Position numbers and translations under genes: made by a program | Part shown: positions 54,843-63,840 of the stretch, piece after piece | Layout: every line of letters starts with the position of its first letter | How positions within the stretch are numbered: position 1 is the stretch's first letter | Assembly: GCF_025685605.1 (NCBI RefSeq) | Contig: NZ_JAGTUT010000001.1 | Coordinates: 1,426,001 to 1,490,000 of the forward strand | Origin: Granulicella arctica | Lineage (GTDB): Bacteria > Acidobacteriota > Terriglobia > Terriglobales > Acidobacteriaceae | Direction of reading: 5' to 3' | Length of the DNA: 64,000 bases | The notes under the pieces: generated by a model | The model's database searches: none | Seen by the model: the letters and a program-made list of their open reading frames with translations, nothing else | What the model was told of the DNA's origin: nothing

Positions 54843-54889
54843 AGCGGTTGGGGTCGATTCTAGCAGTTGCAGCCTGCCGCCTCCAGTTG

Positions 54890-55597
54890 CTAGAGGCGGG
54901 CGCGCCGGCGGGTTCGCAGGAGTCCATTGACAGCTCCGCCAAAGGTCGAGAAGAGAAGGAGCAGGATGGCCATGAACGCCATGGTCGCGAGGAGAATTCC
55001 TGACTGAAACTCAGGGAGGTCGTAGAACTTCAGAATTTCTGCCTGAATTTCGGCGGGCTGGGCTGCGGCAGTCTGGCTGGCAGCGACCTTTGCCTGCGTA
55101 AGGATCTGAGCGAATCCCGCGTCGAAGCCGGCCATGGCATGGAGGCCGAAGCGGGCGACGAGGCCAGCGATCGCCATGGAGATGCCGGTCAGGAGGATGA
55201 CTGCGGCTCCGGCGGTGAGGCCGATGCGGGCTCCGACGGCGGCATCCATCCATGCCAGGGGACGGCGGCGATGGTAGAGCGCGAGCGTCGAGGTGGACGC
55301 AGTGAGTATCCAGATGGTGCTGAGAAACGAGAAAGCCGGGATGCGGAGGGAGAGGATGAGAAGAGCGGCAGCGATGGCCGCCACGATGGCCGAGCAGCGA
55401 AATGCCGCCTGCCAGTCCACCTGCCTGGGCAGCGGCGGGGGCAGGGCTCCAGTGGTGTCGGCATTGGCAACGGGAGCCTGATCGGCGAAGTAGTCTTCGG
55501 AGAGGTAAAGCTGCGGCGATCCGCAGTGGGGACAGAAGAGCCTGATGCCGTCACCAGAGGGTAGATCGCCGCCACATCGGTGACAAATTTTCTGCAT
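54890..55597 (-). CDS. Zinc-ribbon membrane protein
   Basis: A 235-residue protein. The N-terminus is a Cys4 zinc ribbon (C5, C8, C22, C25) followed by a Pro-rich linker and about five hydrophobic segments. No catalytic signature is visible. The layout resembles uncharacterised acidobacterial proteins in which a cytoplasmic zinc ribbon is fused to a membrane domain. It ends 48 nt before pyrR on the same strand and could be in one transcript with the pyr genes. Confidence 0.65.
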   Translation of the reverse strand: MQKICHRCGGDLPSGDGIRLFCPHCGSPQLYLSEDYFADQAPVANADTTGALPPPLPRQVDWQAAFRCSAIVAAIAAALLILSLRIPAFSFLSTIWILTASTSTLALYHRRRPLAWMDAAVGARIGLTAGAAVILLTGISMAIAGLVARFGLHAMAGFDAGFAQILTQAKVAASQTAAAQPAEIQAEILKFYDLPEFQSGILLATMAFMAILLLLFSTFGGAVNGLLRTRRRARL

Positions 55598-55642
55598 ACG
55601 TTCTAAAGCTATCCCAGCCTGTAGGGTGCGGCAAGCTGGAGG

Positions 55643-56341
55643 CTACTGCTCCTTCTCGTGCTTGTCGTTCTGGCTGCTGTCGTGCTTGTCATTGTCGTCG
55701 GTGCCGAAGTGGAAGTCGATCGGCAGATCAAGTGAGACCAGCCCGAACTTAGTGCCGCTGTCTTCGGGATTGATGTCGACGATATGCTGGTGTTTCTTCG
55801 AACCGGCTTTGAGTTGGAACTTGGTGTCCTTGTCGCTGCCGCTTCCGTTGATTTGCAGGTCTTTGCCGCTTATGTGAAGACCTCCGTCACCGCTACCGTT
55901 GTGGTTATCATCGTCGCAACTGAGGCCTTCGTTGGTGCGGGTAGGCGTGCCTACGGGGTGCTTATCCTGACATTGAATGACGTTCCCGAAGCGGTTGAGC
56001 GCCTTTTTGTAGAAGGCAAGAACCTTCTCGGGGCTGTCGGGGGTTCGGTACGAGGCAGCTTTGACCTTGAGCTGGAAGCTCCCGAAGCTCATGTTGACAT
56101 CGGCGGCCCCGTCTTCATCCTTGCCGTTGTCCTTCTGTTTGCGGACGAGTGTAGCTCCCGGGTAGGCCGGCAGACCGATGCCAGCGAGAACGTTGGTCTG
56201 GTCCGTCTTGACCTGCATGCCCCCGAAGGGTGTGGCGATCTTCACGTTGTCGCCGTTACCACTTTTATCAGTGTCAATACGACAGCCGGTAAGGCTCGCT
56301 GCCATGAGGATGATTGCCGCTGCTACGATCGTCTGGCGCAT
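55643..56341 (-). CDS. Hypothetical lipoprotein
   Basis: A 232-residue protein with a lipobox signal peptide (ASLTGC, Cys20). It has a conserved-looking globular middle (AYPGATLVRK...; FGSFQLKVKAASYRTPDSPEKVLAFYKKAL) and a very hydrophilic Asp/Lys/His-rich tail (DDNDKHDSSQNDKHEKEQ). The tail may bind metal or be disordered. Function unknown. It precedes the zinc-ribbon gene by 45 nt on the same strand. Confidence 0.65.
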   Translation of the reverse strand: MRQTIVAAAIILMAASLTGCRIDTDKSGNGDNVKIATPFGGMQVKTDQTNVLAGIGLPAYPGATLVRKQKDNGKDEDGAADVNMSFGSFQLKVKAASYRTPDSPEKVLAFYKKALNRFGNVIQCQDKHPVGTPTRTNEGLSCDDDNHNGSGDGGLHISGKDLQINGSGSDKDTKFQLKAGSKKHQHIVDINPEDSGTKFGLVSLDLPIDFHFGTDDNDKHDSSQNDKHEKEQ

Positions 56342-56657
56342 CTGACCCGTCCCTCTTGATACATAAGTTGCTGTCGCAACACTTTACGATACGCAGGCGG
56401 GCCGTGGAGAGTTCCGCGCGAATGGCGTTGCTGCATCGGCTCCTCGCGATTCTGCTCAGCACGGTGACTTCATTCCGGCTGCGAGTCGCGACAGAGGCGA
56501 CACCAGGCTACCTGACGCCTTAGGTTACGAAGGAGTAGGCAAAGCCAAGTATGTGGTAACGAGACAAAAGGTCCTGTTCCACCGGCTCAGGCTAGGCCTA
56601 TACTCTGGTTAGTCGCAGATACGGCAAAGCCGGGCGTCACCGGCTCCGGAGACATGC
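56342..56657. other. Divergent intergenic region
   Basis: The 316 nt between the lipoprotein gene and the MerR gene show no convincing gene. A hairpin AGCCGG/CCGGCT (56628-56633 and 56640-56645) lies just before the MerR start, and TATACT at 56599-56604 is a plausible -10 for it, but its -35 is poor. Confidence 0.5.
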
Positions 56658-57170
56658 ATGGCGCAGCATGGGACGACACGGCGGACCGCTCCTGGATCCA
56701 GGGGAGAGACGTCTGCGATTCCAGATAAGTTGTACTTCCGGATCGGGGAGGTTGCAGCTCTGTGTGAAGTTGCGACCTATGTCCTGAGGTTCTGGGAGAG
56801 CGAGTTTCCCCAGCTTAAGCCGAACAAGGGCGGGACTGGTCAGAGGCTGTATCGGCGAAGAGATGTTGAGATGGCATTACGTATCAAGACTCTGCTGTAC
56901 GACGAGGGCTTTACCATCCCCGGCGCACGACAGACACTGAAGACGGAACAACGACATAAGGAGCCGCAACTCTCCTTAGCGATCCTGGAGAGCGAGTCGA
57001 CTCCGAGTGTTAGCCGTAAAGGTTTGCTGCGACTGCAGAAGGATATGAAGGAGCTGTTGAGCATGCTCTCAGTGCCGGCTTCGAAGGGTGCGCTGCAATC
57101 GATTCGGGCACCACGAACGCAGCGTCCCGAGTTGAGCGATTTATCAAGCTCCGACGATTTGTTCTCTTAG
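56658..57170 (+). CDS. MerR-family transcriptional regulator
   Basis: A 170-residue regulator. After a basic start of about 20 residues comes a MerR winged helix ([27 protein letters not shown]...[17 protein letters not shown]), then a helix ([10 protein letters not shown]...) and a short Ser/Leu-rich tail. The missing cysteine-rich or large effector domain places it among small MerR-like regulators of unknown ligand. Target promoters are unknown; it may regulate itself through the hairpin region upstream. Confidence 0.83.
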   Translation: MAQHGTTRRTAPGSRGETSAIPDKLYFRIGEVAALCEVATYVLRFWESEFPQLKPNKGGTGQRLYRRRDVEMALRIKTLLYDEGFTIPGARQTLKTEQRHKEPQLSLAILESESTPSVSRKGLLRLQKDMKELLSMLSVPASKGALQSIRAPRTQRPELSDLSSSDDLFS

Positions 57171-57264
57171 CTGGCACATATTGAGACAGGTTCCGAGTCT
57201 CAGCAATTGATCGGCTTTCTGCATTCCCTTTCCTCTATTCGACGTAACTGTAAAGGACCGAGTC

Positions 57265-57669
57265 ATGACATCCTCCGGAAAACACGAGAAAACAAATATG
57301 GGAACGCAGTGCCAGGATTGTGCTGGACTAAGCTTTCGCCGCTCGCGGTTGAAAGCTAAGGACATGATTCCGCTGCTGATGATGCGCTATCCGGTGCGCT
57401 GCCTTTCGTGTAGCAGACGGCAGACTGTCAGCTTTAGAGTGGCGCAGCGTTCCGTATCTTCATCGGTGAAGCAGGTGCGAGCCCCGCGTCCTGAAGAGTC
57501 CCATGGGGGCTGGATGTCTACGGATGTGCCTGCGACGTCGACTTCTCCCATGCCCGTGGACACAAGGAACTTCACGGCCATCCCGATCAGTGCACCGATT
57601 GTCATGCCTGAGTTACGTGGCGTTACGTTGAAGCACATCAACGCAAATCCCGGAAGCGAAGCAGTTTAG
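57265..57669 (+). CDS. Hypothetical protein with two CxxC pairs
   Basis: A 134-residue protein. Cysteines C16/C19 and C46/C49 frame about 27 residues rich in basic amino acids, suggesting a zinc ribbon. The remainder is Pro/Ser-rich and probably unstructured. The start ATG 57265 follows AAAGGACC. I do not recognise a family, and its role is unknown. Confidence 0.5.
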   Translation: MTSSGKHEKTNMGTQCQDCAGLSFRRSRLKAKDMIPLLMMRYPVRCLSCSRRQTVSFRVAQRSVSSSVKQVRAPRPEESHGGWMSTDVPATSTSPMPVDTRNFTAIPISAPIVMPELRGVTLKHINANPGSEAV

Positions 57670-57769
57670 ATCCCCGGACTGCGGCAGCATCTCCACTGCT
57701 ATCTCATCGGGATAGACTCGACCACTAGAATCGTGAGTGTGTATGAGTTTTCTGAGATGACCTCCTGAT

Positions 57770-59368
57770 TTGGCCGAGCACCCAACCTCCGATCTGACGA
57801 AGCATGTGCAACGACGCGGCATGTTTGCGATGCTGCGACCTTCGGCCACACATACGGCCTTTTCGGCGACGCTGCTGCTGATGGCGTCCACGATCGCTTC
57901 GGGTGTTCTCGGGCTGGTGCGGACGAAGTACATTGCGCATCTCTTCGGAGCGGGGCCGGTAACGGATGCCTACTATGCGGCGTTCCAACTGCCGGACATG
58001 ATCAATTATTTCCTGGTTGGTGGGGTGGCTTCAATCTCGCTGGTGACGATCCTGAATCGCTACCGGCAGGCTGATGATGAGGCTGGGGGCGATCGCGCGC
58101 TATCCGTCGTGCTGAACGGGATGCTGGTCGTACTGGGAATCGGCGTGCTGATTGGCGAGATTTTTGCGCCGTTGTATACGCGGATTGCGTTCCACCAGTT
58201 TGGCCCGGAGGCGGCGGCGTTATGTACCTCGCTGACGCGGATGCTGTTGCCGGCGCAGCTCTTCTGGTTCGCTGGTGGTGTGCTCGGATCGAAGCTGCTG
58301 GTGCGCAAGATCTTTCTCTACCAGGCCGTCACGCCCGTTCTTTATAACGTCGGCATTATTGCCGGAGCGGTCTTCTTCTCGGCTCGCTTTGGGGTCTACT
58401 CGCTGGCGATTGGTGTAGTCGCGGGAGCGTTTGTTGGCTCGCTGCTGATCAACGGTTTTGGGGCGTATCGCAATGGGATGCGGTACCAGGCAGTCTTCAA
58501 CCTGCGTGATCCGGCGTTTGTGGAGTGGCTACGCATGTCGCTGCCGCTGATGATCGGCGTCTCCCTGACGATGGCGGACAAGTGGATCCTTGCTTACTTT
58601 GCCTCGGGCGACGCAGGCGGCATCTCGCGGATGAGCGTGGCGAAGACACTCTTCAACGCGCCGATGGGCATTCTCGGACAGGCTGCAGGCGCGGCGTCAC
58701 TTCCCTTCTTTGCGGCGCTCTTCAGCCAGGGGCGATTGACTGATTTCGCTGATGCCGTAAACCGATCCGCCTCGCGGGTCATCGCAGTCTCGCTGCTGGC
58801 GACCGGATGGATGATTGCGCTTGCCTCACCCATTGTGGATCTGATTCGCGGTGGTTCGTTCAGTCAAAAGGACGCTGCCGAGACGGCGAGCTACTTCATT
58901 ATCTTTGCGGTGTCGATTGCGCTGTGGGCGGCGCAGGGATTCTACTCGCGAGCGTTTTATGCGGCAGGCAACACACGGGTTCCGGCGATTACGGGGTGGG
59001 TGGTGACGGTCGTTTCGATCCCGATCTACAGCGTGCTGTTCCACCGCATGGGCATGGTGGGACTAGCGATTGCGTCGGATATTGGCATTCTGCTGCTGAC
59101 GCTGACCATGGCTCTGCAGCTTGACCGGCGCGGACTCGTTCCTGTCTCCGGGTTGGAAGGCTGGGAGTTGGCGAGAGCAACTCTCGCTGCGGTCGCAGGA
59201 TACGGTGGCGCTGCTGCCTGCGTGCGCTACCTGCATCTCCCGCATGGCCACACGGGAGATGTGTTGATGATCGGAGCCGGGACGCTCTGCTGGGGCGCGC
59301 TCTGCTTTGGTGTCCTGACGGCTACTGGCTCGAAGCTGCCGAGGCAGATCCTGCGTCGAAAAAGCTAA
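57770..59368 (+). CDS. murJ: Lipid II flippase MurJ
   Basis: A 532-residue MOP-superfamily protein with about 14 helices, required to move lipid II across the inner membrane for peptidoglycan synthesis. Typical MurJ marks include STIASGVLGLVRTKYIAHLFG and TDAYYAAFQLPDMINYFLVGGVAS near the N-terminus, RMLLPAQLFWFAGGVL in the middle, and a PMG-rich helix later. The best-supported start is TTG 57770; an ATG at 57821 would leave a shorter cytoplasmic tail. It is convergent with iscX, 7 nt away. Confidence 0.92.
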   Translation: MAEHPTSDLTKHVQRRGMFAMLRPSATHTAFSATLLLMASTIASGVLGLVRTKYIAHLFGAGPVTDAYYAAFQLPDMINYFLVGGVASISLVTILNRYRQADDEAGGDRALSVVLNGMLVVLGIGVLIGEIFAPLYTRIAFHQFGPEAAALCTSLTRMLLPAQLFWFAGGVLGSKLLVRKIFLYQAVTPVLYNVGIIAGAVFFSARFGVYSLAIGVVAGAFVGSLLINGFGAYRNGMRYQAVFNLRDPAFVEWLRMSLPLMIGVSLTMADKWILAYFASGDAGGISRMSVAKTLFNAPMGILGQAAGAASLPFFAALFSQGRLTDFADAVNRSASRVIAVSLLATGWMIALASPIVDLIRGGSFSQKDAAETASYFIIFAVSIALWAAQGFYSRAFYAAGNTRVPAITGWVVTVVSIPIYSVLFHRMGMVGLAIASDIGILLLTLTMALQLDRRGLVPVSGLEGWELARATLAAVAGYGGAAACVRYLHLPHGHTGDVLMIGAGTLCWGALCFGVLTATGSKLPRQILRRKS

Positions 59369-59375
59369 GCAGAGA

Positions 59376-59591
59376 CTACTTGGCGTCCTCGTATTCCTCG
59401 TGCCAGGCGGTCTGGATGGCTTCGAGGAGACCTTCGTTTGATTTGGCTCGGTCGCCGATGAAGCCCGGAATCTCGGTGACGTAGCGATGCAGATCGGTGA
59501 AGCGGACGGTATAGGGATCGAGGTCCGGGTACTTCTCCTGTAGCTGAATGCCAATCTCTTCGGTGTCTGTCCAATCGATTTCGCGGGGCAT
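59376..59591 (-). CDS. iscX: Fe-S cluster assembly protein IscX
   Basis: A 71-residue acidic protein with the IscX signature WTDTEEIG near the N-terminus and a DxTVRFTDLHRYVTEIPGF core. IscX binds IscS and iron and moderates Fe-S assembly. In most bacteria it follows fdx; here it lies about 1.8 kb from fdx on the same strand, with a GlxA-HD divergent pair between. That displacement is unusual (see findings). Confidence 0.9.
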   Translation of the reverse strand: MPREIDWTDTEEIGIQLQEKYPDLDPYTVRFTDLHRYVTEIPGFIGDRAKSNEGLLEAIQTAWHEEYEDAK

Positions 59592-59612
59592 GTAAATCTC
59601 CTCAAGGATAGT

Positions 59613-60563
59613 TTAGCGAATCGCCGGGCGCTTGAAGCGGTCCATGTACTCTCCGGCGGTAATGCCGATGACGCGAATAAAGGTGCGGCGCATCGCGTCT
59701 GCGGTCTGGAAGCCGCTTGCATCAGCGACTTCTTTCAGGCCCATTGCGGAGCTGTCAATGATCTGCTGTGCGGCTTCAACGCGCATGCGATCGACGAACT
59801 GCCCCGGATTCATCTTCGTTTCGTGAAGGCAAACGCGCGTGAAGTGTCGTGCGCTCATGCCGAGACGTTCTGCGAGTTTTTCGACGCTTAGATCCTCGCG
59901 CAGGTTCTCGATCATCCACACCTGCAACTCTCGCAGAGGCCGCGAGGTGACGGCCTGATGCGAGAGCATGTGACTGAACTGGGCCTGTCCACCGGGACGT
60001 ACGAGGAACATGACGAGTGATCTTGCGACGTCAAGAGCTACCTGGTGCCCGAGATCTTCTTCTACGAGAGCGAGCGAAAGGTCGATGCCCGCCGTGATTC
60101 CGGCCGAGGTGTAGATGGCACCGTCCTTGAGGAAGATCGGCTCAGGCCGGACAAGAACCTTCGGAAACTCCTTCGCGAGACGATCACAGAACTTCCAATG
60201 GGTGGCCGCGTTCTTGCCATCGAGCAGACCTGCTGCGGCAAGGAGAAACGCGCCGGTACAGATGGCCGCGACGCGACGGGAGCGCGAGGCTGCTTCGGTG
60301 ATCCAAGCTAGAAAGGCCTCGTCGTAGACGCCCATCTCGGCGCCGGGACCGCCGGCGATGATCAGCGTATCGATCGGGCCGGTGATCTGAGTGGTCGGCA
60401 GGGCTTCCGTGAGGGAGATTCTGCGGTTCGTCAGCAGTGACGTTTCCGGCCCGGGATTGCCAAGCTGCACCTCGTAGCCGGGTGCGCTGGAGAAGACCTC
60501 GAGCGGACCGGTAACGTCGAGAATCTGCACGGGAGGCGGCCCGACGATGACGATCTTCCTCAT
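59613..60563 (-). CDS. GlxA-type AraC-family regulator with DJ-1/PfpI domain
   Basis: A 316-residue regulator. The N-terminal DJ-1/PfpI domain (about 1-190) keeps a nucleophile-like cysteine, C102 in AAICTGAFLLAAAG. A C-terminal pair of AraC helix-turn-helix motifs (about 220-316) includes LSVEKLAERLGMSARHFTRVCLHETKM and GLKEVADASGFQTADAMRRTF. It diverges from the HD protein and probably regulates it. The DJ-1 domain may sense a small reactive compound. The gene is 21 nt from iscX on the same strand. Confidence 0.9.
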   Translation of the reverse strand: MRKIVIVGPPPVQILDVTGPLEVFSSAPGYEVQLGNPGPETSLLTNRRISLTEALPTTQITGPIDTLIIAGGPGAEMGVYDEAFLAWITEAASRSRRVAAICTGAFLLAAAGLLDGKNAATHWKFCDRLAKEFPKVLVRPEPIFLKDGAIYTSAGITAGIDLSLALVEEDLGHQVALDVARSLVMFLVRPGGQAQFSHMLSHQAVTSRPLRELQVWMIENLREDLSVEKLAERLGMSARHFTRVCLHETKMNPGQFVDRMRVEAAQQIIDSSAMGLKEVADASGFQTADAMRRTFIRVIGITAGEYMDRFKRPAIR

Positions 60564-60679
60564 CGAGCCATTCTAGGAGAGCGGTAGTGCATGTCCTAAT
60601 TTGCTGTATCCGCGTCGTGGCGTACCCGGGTGCGCGGATCTACCTTGGCTATGGAAACGGATTCCTCAAGGAGATTGAC

Positions 60680-61327
60680 ATGACGACTACATCGATAACG
60701 AACGTGATTCCTGATACCAAGCTTGCTCGCGAGGCCCACGACATCCTTCGTGAATTTTCAACCGACCTGCTCTATAACCATTCCAATCGCGTCTACCTGT
60801 TCGCGTCGGAGCAGGGCCGACAGCAACAGCTTCGCTTCGATGCCGAACTGCTCTACGTGAGCGCGGCGTTCCACGACATGGGGCTTCTAAGTGAATACTC
60901 CAGTGAAGCGGAGCGATTCGAAGTAGACGGTGCGAATGCGGCACGACAGTTCCTGACGGCGCACGGCATTGCTGCAGAGACGGCGCAGACTGCATGGGAG
61001 GCGATTGCGCTGCACACAACGCCTGGCATTACACAGTACATGAAGCCTGAGGTCGCTTTGCTGTTTACCGGTGTGGGTCTGGATGTTTTAGGCGAGGGCT
61101 TTGACGCCTTCCCTGAAGCCCTGAGAGAGCAGATTGTCGCGGAGTATCCGCGCGAGAATTTTAAGGAAGGGATCGTTACAGCATTTTTCGGCGGATTCGC
61201 ACACAAGCCGGCTTCAACGTGGGGCACGGTGAAGGCCGATGTCTGCGAGCGGTACATTCCCGGTTACAAGAGCCCGAACTTCTGTGACCTGATCGCGAAC
61301 TCACCGTTCCCGAACTCGACAAGCTAA
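60680..61327 (+). CDS. HD-domain hydrolase (cyanamide hydratase-like)
   Basis: A 215-residue protein beginning at ATG 60680 behind AAGGAG; the longer frame from 60587 lacks a ribosome site. The HD domain has H34, H65-D66 (FHDMG) and H112 (ALHTTPG), typical of a metal-binding phosphohydrolase or the related hydratase family that acts on cyanamide and isonitriles. The divergent GlxA-type regulator supports a detoxification role by analogy to isonitrile hydratase regulators, but the reaction is unproven. Confidence 0.8.
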   Translation: MTTTSITNVIPDTKLAREAHDILREFSTDLLYNHSNRVYLFASEQGRQQQLRFDAELLYVSAAFHDMGLLSEYSSEAERFEVDGANAARQFLTAHGIAAETAQTAWEAIALHTTPGITQYMKPEVALLFTGVGLDVLGEGFDAFPEALREQIVAEYPRENFKEGIVTAFFGGFAHKPASTWGTVKADVCERYIPGYKSPNFCDLIANSPFPNSTS

Positions 61328-61328
61328 C

Positions 61329-61360
61329 GAGAGAACGATCGGCAGAGCGATCGTTCTCTC
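61329..61360. terminator. Hairpin between convergent HD gene and fdx
   Basis: A 13-bp perfect stem (GAGAGAACGATCG / CGATCGTTCTCTC) with a 6-nt loop, starting 2 nt after the HD stop codon. No U-tract follows, so termination strength is uncertain. Confidence 0.55.
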
Positions 61361-61378
61361 CAGCGATGGGAGGCCTGC

Positions 61379-61813
61379 CTAGGCCCCGGGACCGTGCGAG
61401 GGCTTGCCTTCCTGCACGTAGTTGCGATTCCACTTGGGGATCTCGACGGTGTAGGTGCCGGGCCGCTCGATGACGGCCTGGCAGCCAAGGCGGGAGTTGA
61501 GCTGGATATCGGCTGCAGTCTCCATGCGGTCAAGTTCGAGGTCTTCGGGCTCGCTGACGCCCTTGGCTCCCTCTTTGATCCAAAGATGGCAGGTGGTGCA
61601 GGCACAGACGCCACCACAGGCGTGGTCGAGGAAGATGTCGTAGTTCTCGGCGACATCGAGGAAGGACATGGGCAGGCCATGCCCCTCGTAGGGGAGCGTG
61701 TCAAAGGGGAACTCGACGGTCTTGCCCTCGGGCTGGAAGGTGACGCGAACCATGCCCTCGGCTGCTGGCTTCGAGAGGTCGACGGGTTCGAGCGTTTTCT
61801 TGCTATCAGACAT
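61379..61813 (-). CDS. fdx: 2Fe-2S ferredoxin of the ISC pathway
   Basis: A 144-residue adrenodoxin-type ferredoxin. The four cluster ligands are C66, C72, C75 and C111 (HACGGVCACTTCHLWI ... RLGCQAV). An N-terminal extension of about 20 residues precedes the fold. It supplies electrons for Fe-S assembly on IscU and is a normal neighbour of hscA/hscB. It lies 60 nt after hscA, same strand. Confidence 0.92.
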   Translation of the reverse strand: MSDSKKTLEPVDLSKPAAEGMVRVTFQPEGKTVEFPFDTLPYEGHGLPMSFLDVAENYDIFLDHACGGVCACTTCHLWIKEGAKGVSEPEDLELDRMETAADIQLNSRLGCQAVIERPGTYTVEIPKWNRNYVQEGKPSHGPGA

Positions 61814-61873
61814 AACTTGGTTTCCGTTCTGGCGCGAGGCCTGTCCGCAGTGGGACCTTACTTGATTGGAACG

Positions 61874-63814
61874 TTACTTCTTGGAATCGTCAAACTGAGC
61901 CTTGGCGAACGGATGCGGTGCGGAGGGTCCCTCGCCGAGACCTTCGCCTGCGGATTCCATCGTCTGGCCCTTCATGGCTCCGGCCAGCGTGGTGTCCATC
62001 ATGAGTTCGGCGAAGCGGCGGGTGGCCTTGTCGAGGCGCTCGATGGCGGTGCGAATGGTCCTGTAGTCGCCGCCCATGACGGAGGCTTTAAGCCCCTCCA
62101 CCTGCTCTTCGATCTTCTCGATTTCGACGCTGGTGAGCTGCTGCCATGCGGCGTGCTTCTTGCCCTTGCTGACGGCTGTGAGAATCGTCTCTGCTTCGTT
62201 CTTCGCCTCGATGACCTGGCGCTCGTTGATGTCGGTCTCTGCGTTGTCGAAGGAATCCAGAATCATCGTCTCCACTTGTTCGTCGGTGAGACCGTAGGTC
62301 GGCTTGACCTCGATCTCAGCCTCTTTACCGCTGCGCTGTTCGCGTGCGGAGACGTGCAGGATGCCGTTCGCGTCGATCAGGAACTTGACCTCGATGCGCG
62401 GCAGACCGGCGACCATGGGCGGAATGCCCTTCAGGTCGAAACGGGCGAGAGAACGGCAGTCCTTGGCAAGCTCGCGCTCACCCTGGACGACGTGGATGGC
62501 AACGTTGGTCTGGCCATCGACGCCGGTGGTGAAGTGCTCGGTTGCGCTTGCCGGGATGGTGGAGTTGCGCTGGATGATCTTCGCCACGACGCCGCCGAGC
62601 GCTTCAATGCCGAGCGAGAGCGGGGTGACGTCGAGGAGCAGCAGGTCCTCCGTAGCGGCGGAGCCCCCGGCAAGAATCTGCGCCTGGACGGCTGCGCCCA
62701 GGGCGACGACTTCGTCAGGATTGAGGTCGGTATGCGGCTTCTTGCTCCGGGCTGTGAGATGGAAGAGGTCGTCGACGAGAGTACGGACGGCCGGGATGCG
62801 GGTCGAGCCACCGACGAGGACGACTTCGTCGATCTGCTCAGGCTCGAGCACGGCATCTTTGAGAGCTTGACGAACGGGACCGGCGGTGCGGGCGATGATG
62901 CCTGCGGAGAGCTGGTCGAACTGTTCGCGAGTGATCTCGCGGGCGTAGGGCTTGCCGCTTGGAAGGATGAGCGCGATCTTTGCGAGCGGCTCCGAGGAGA
63001 GGGCGATCTTTGCTTCAATCACCGCCTTGCGGATGGCCTGGACGGCCTCTCCGTTGGAGCGAAGATCTTCGCCGAGGTCGCCTGCAATGTCGTCGAGCGC
63101 GATGGCGATGAGGAGGTTGTCGATATCGTCGCCACCGAGGTGGGTGTCGCCGCCAGTCGCAATGACCTCGAAGATGCCCTCGTGGAGCTTGAGGATGGAG
63201 ACGTCGAAGGTACCGCCGCCGAAGTCGTAGACGGCGATGACGCCATCCTTCTGCTTGTCGAGGCCATAGGCTAGAGCGGCTGCGGTCGGCTCGTTGACGA
63301 GTCGCAGCACGTCGAGACCGGCGATGCGACCGGCGTCCTTAGTGGCCTGCCGCTGCGCATCGTTGAAGTAGGCAGGAACGGTGATGACTGCCTTCGTGAC
63401 CGGTGCGCCAAAAAAGCGCTCGGCGTTCTTCTTGAGCTGCATCAGGACGTAAGCGGAGATCTCGGGAGGGGTCAGGGTGAGGCCGCCAACGTTCAGCTTC
63501 AGCACCTCATCCTGCTTCAGGCCTTCGACGAGCTTGAAGGGGAAGAGCTTGAGTTCGGCCTGAATGTCGTCGATGCCGCGCCCCATCAGACGTTTAGCGG
63601 AGTAGACGGCGTTGCTCGAATCGGTGAGCAGCGTGGCGCGAGCGGCGTTGCCGATGGCCATGCCGTTGTCCGTCCATGCGACGACGGAGGGCACGAGACG
63701 CTCACCGTCCTCTCCGGGAATGACCACCGGCGTATCGCCCTGCATAAAGGCTACCAGCGAGTTGGTGGTGCCGAGGTCGATGCCGACTACGCGGCTGTTC
63801 TGTTCATCTGCCAT
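61874..63814 (-). CDS. hscA: Hsp70-type Fe-S chaperone HscA
   Basis: A 646-residue Hsp70. The ATPase domain has IDLGTTNS (12-19), VPAYFNDAQRQATKDAG, YDFGGGTFDVS and VGGSTRIP; the substrate-binding beta-domain (about 390-500) and a helical lid follow. HscA binds IscU and, with HscB, releases assembled Fe-S clusters. Location between hscB and fdx, and moderate divergence from DnaK, support HscA over DnaK. The C-terminus ends in a short acidic/basic tail. Confidence 0.92.
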   Translation of the reverse strand: MADEQNSRVVGIDLGTTNSLVAFMQGDTPVVIPGEDGERLVPSVVAWTDNGMAIGNAARATLLTDSSNAVYSAKRLMGRGIDDIQAELKLFPFKLVEGLKQDEVLKLNVGGLTLTPPEISAYVLMQLKKNAERFFGAPVTKAVITVPAYFNDAQRQATKDAGRIAGLDVLRLVNEPTAAALAYGLDKQKDGVIAVYDFGGGTFDVSILKLHEGIFEVIATGGDTHLGGDDIDNLLIAIALDDIAGDLGEDLRSNGEAVQAIRKAVIEAKIALSSEPLAKIALILPSGKPYAREITREQFDQLSAGIIARTAGPVRQALKDAVLEPEQIDEVVLVGGSTRIPAVRTLVDDLFHLTARSKKPHTDLNPDEVVALGAAVQAQILAGGSAATEDLLLLDVTPLSLGIEALGGVVAKIIQRNSTIPASATEHFTTGVDGQTNVAIHVVQGERELAKDCRSLARFDLKGIPPMVAGLPRIEVKFLIDANGILHVSAREQRSGKEAEIEVKPTYGLTDEQVETMILDSFDNAETDINERQVIEAKNEAETILTAVSKGKKHAAWQQLTSVEIEKIEEQVEGLKASVMGGDYRTIRTAIERLDKATRRFAELMMDTTLAGAMKGQTMESAGEGLGEGPSAPHPFAKAQFDDSKK

Positions 63815-63840
63815 TACTTGATCCTTGTGATGAGCACTGC

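Noticed and set aside
54843-54889. PyrR-dependent attenuator before pyrR
   Set aside because: Only a weak TCTAGCA/TGCTAGA inverted repeat is present; no conserved PyrR-binding loop or terminator/antiterminator pair was seen.
60680-61327. Functional link between the cyanamide hydratase-like HD protein and the guanidine-type riboswitch
   Set aside because: The two lie 12 kb apart, have different regulators and share no sequence element.
61394-63274. Long plus-strand frame (626 codons) opposite fdx and hscA
   Set aside because: Composition is a shadow of well-recognised Hsp70 and ferredoxin genes on the minus strand.
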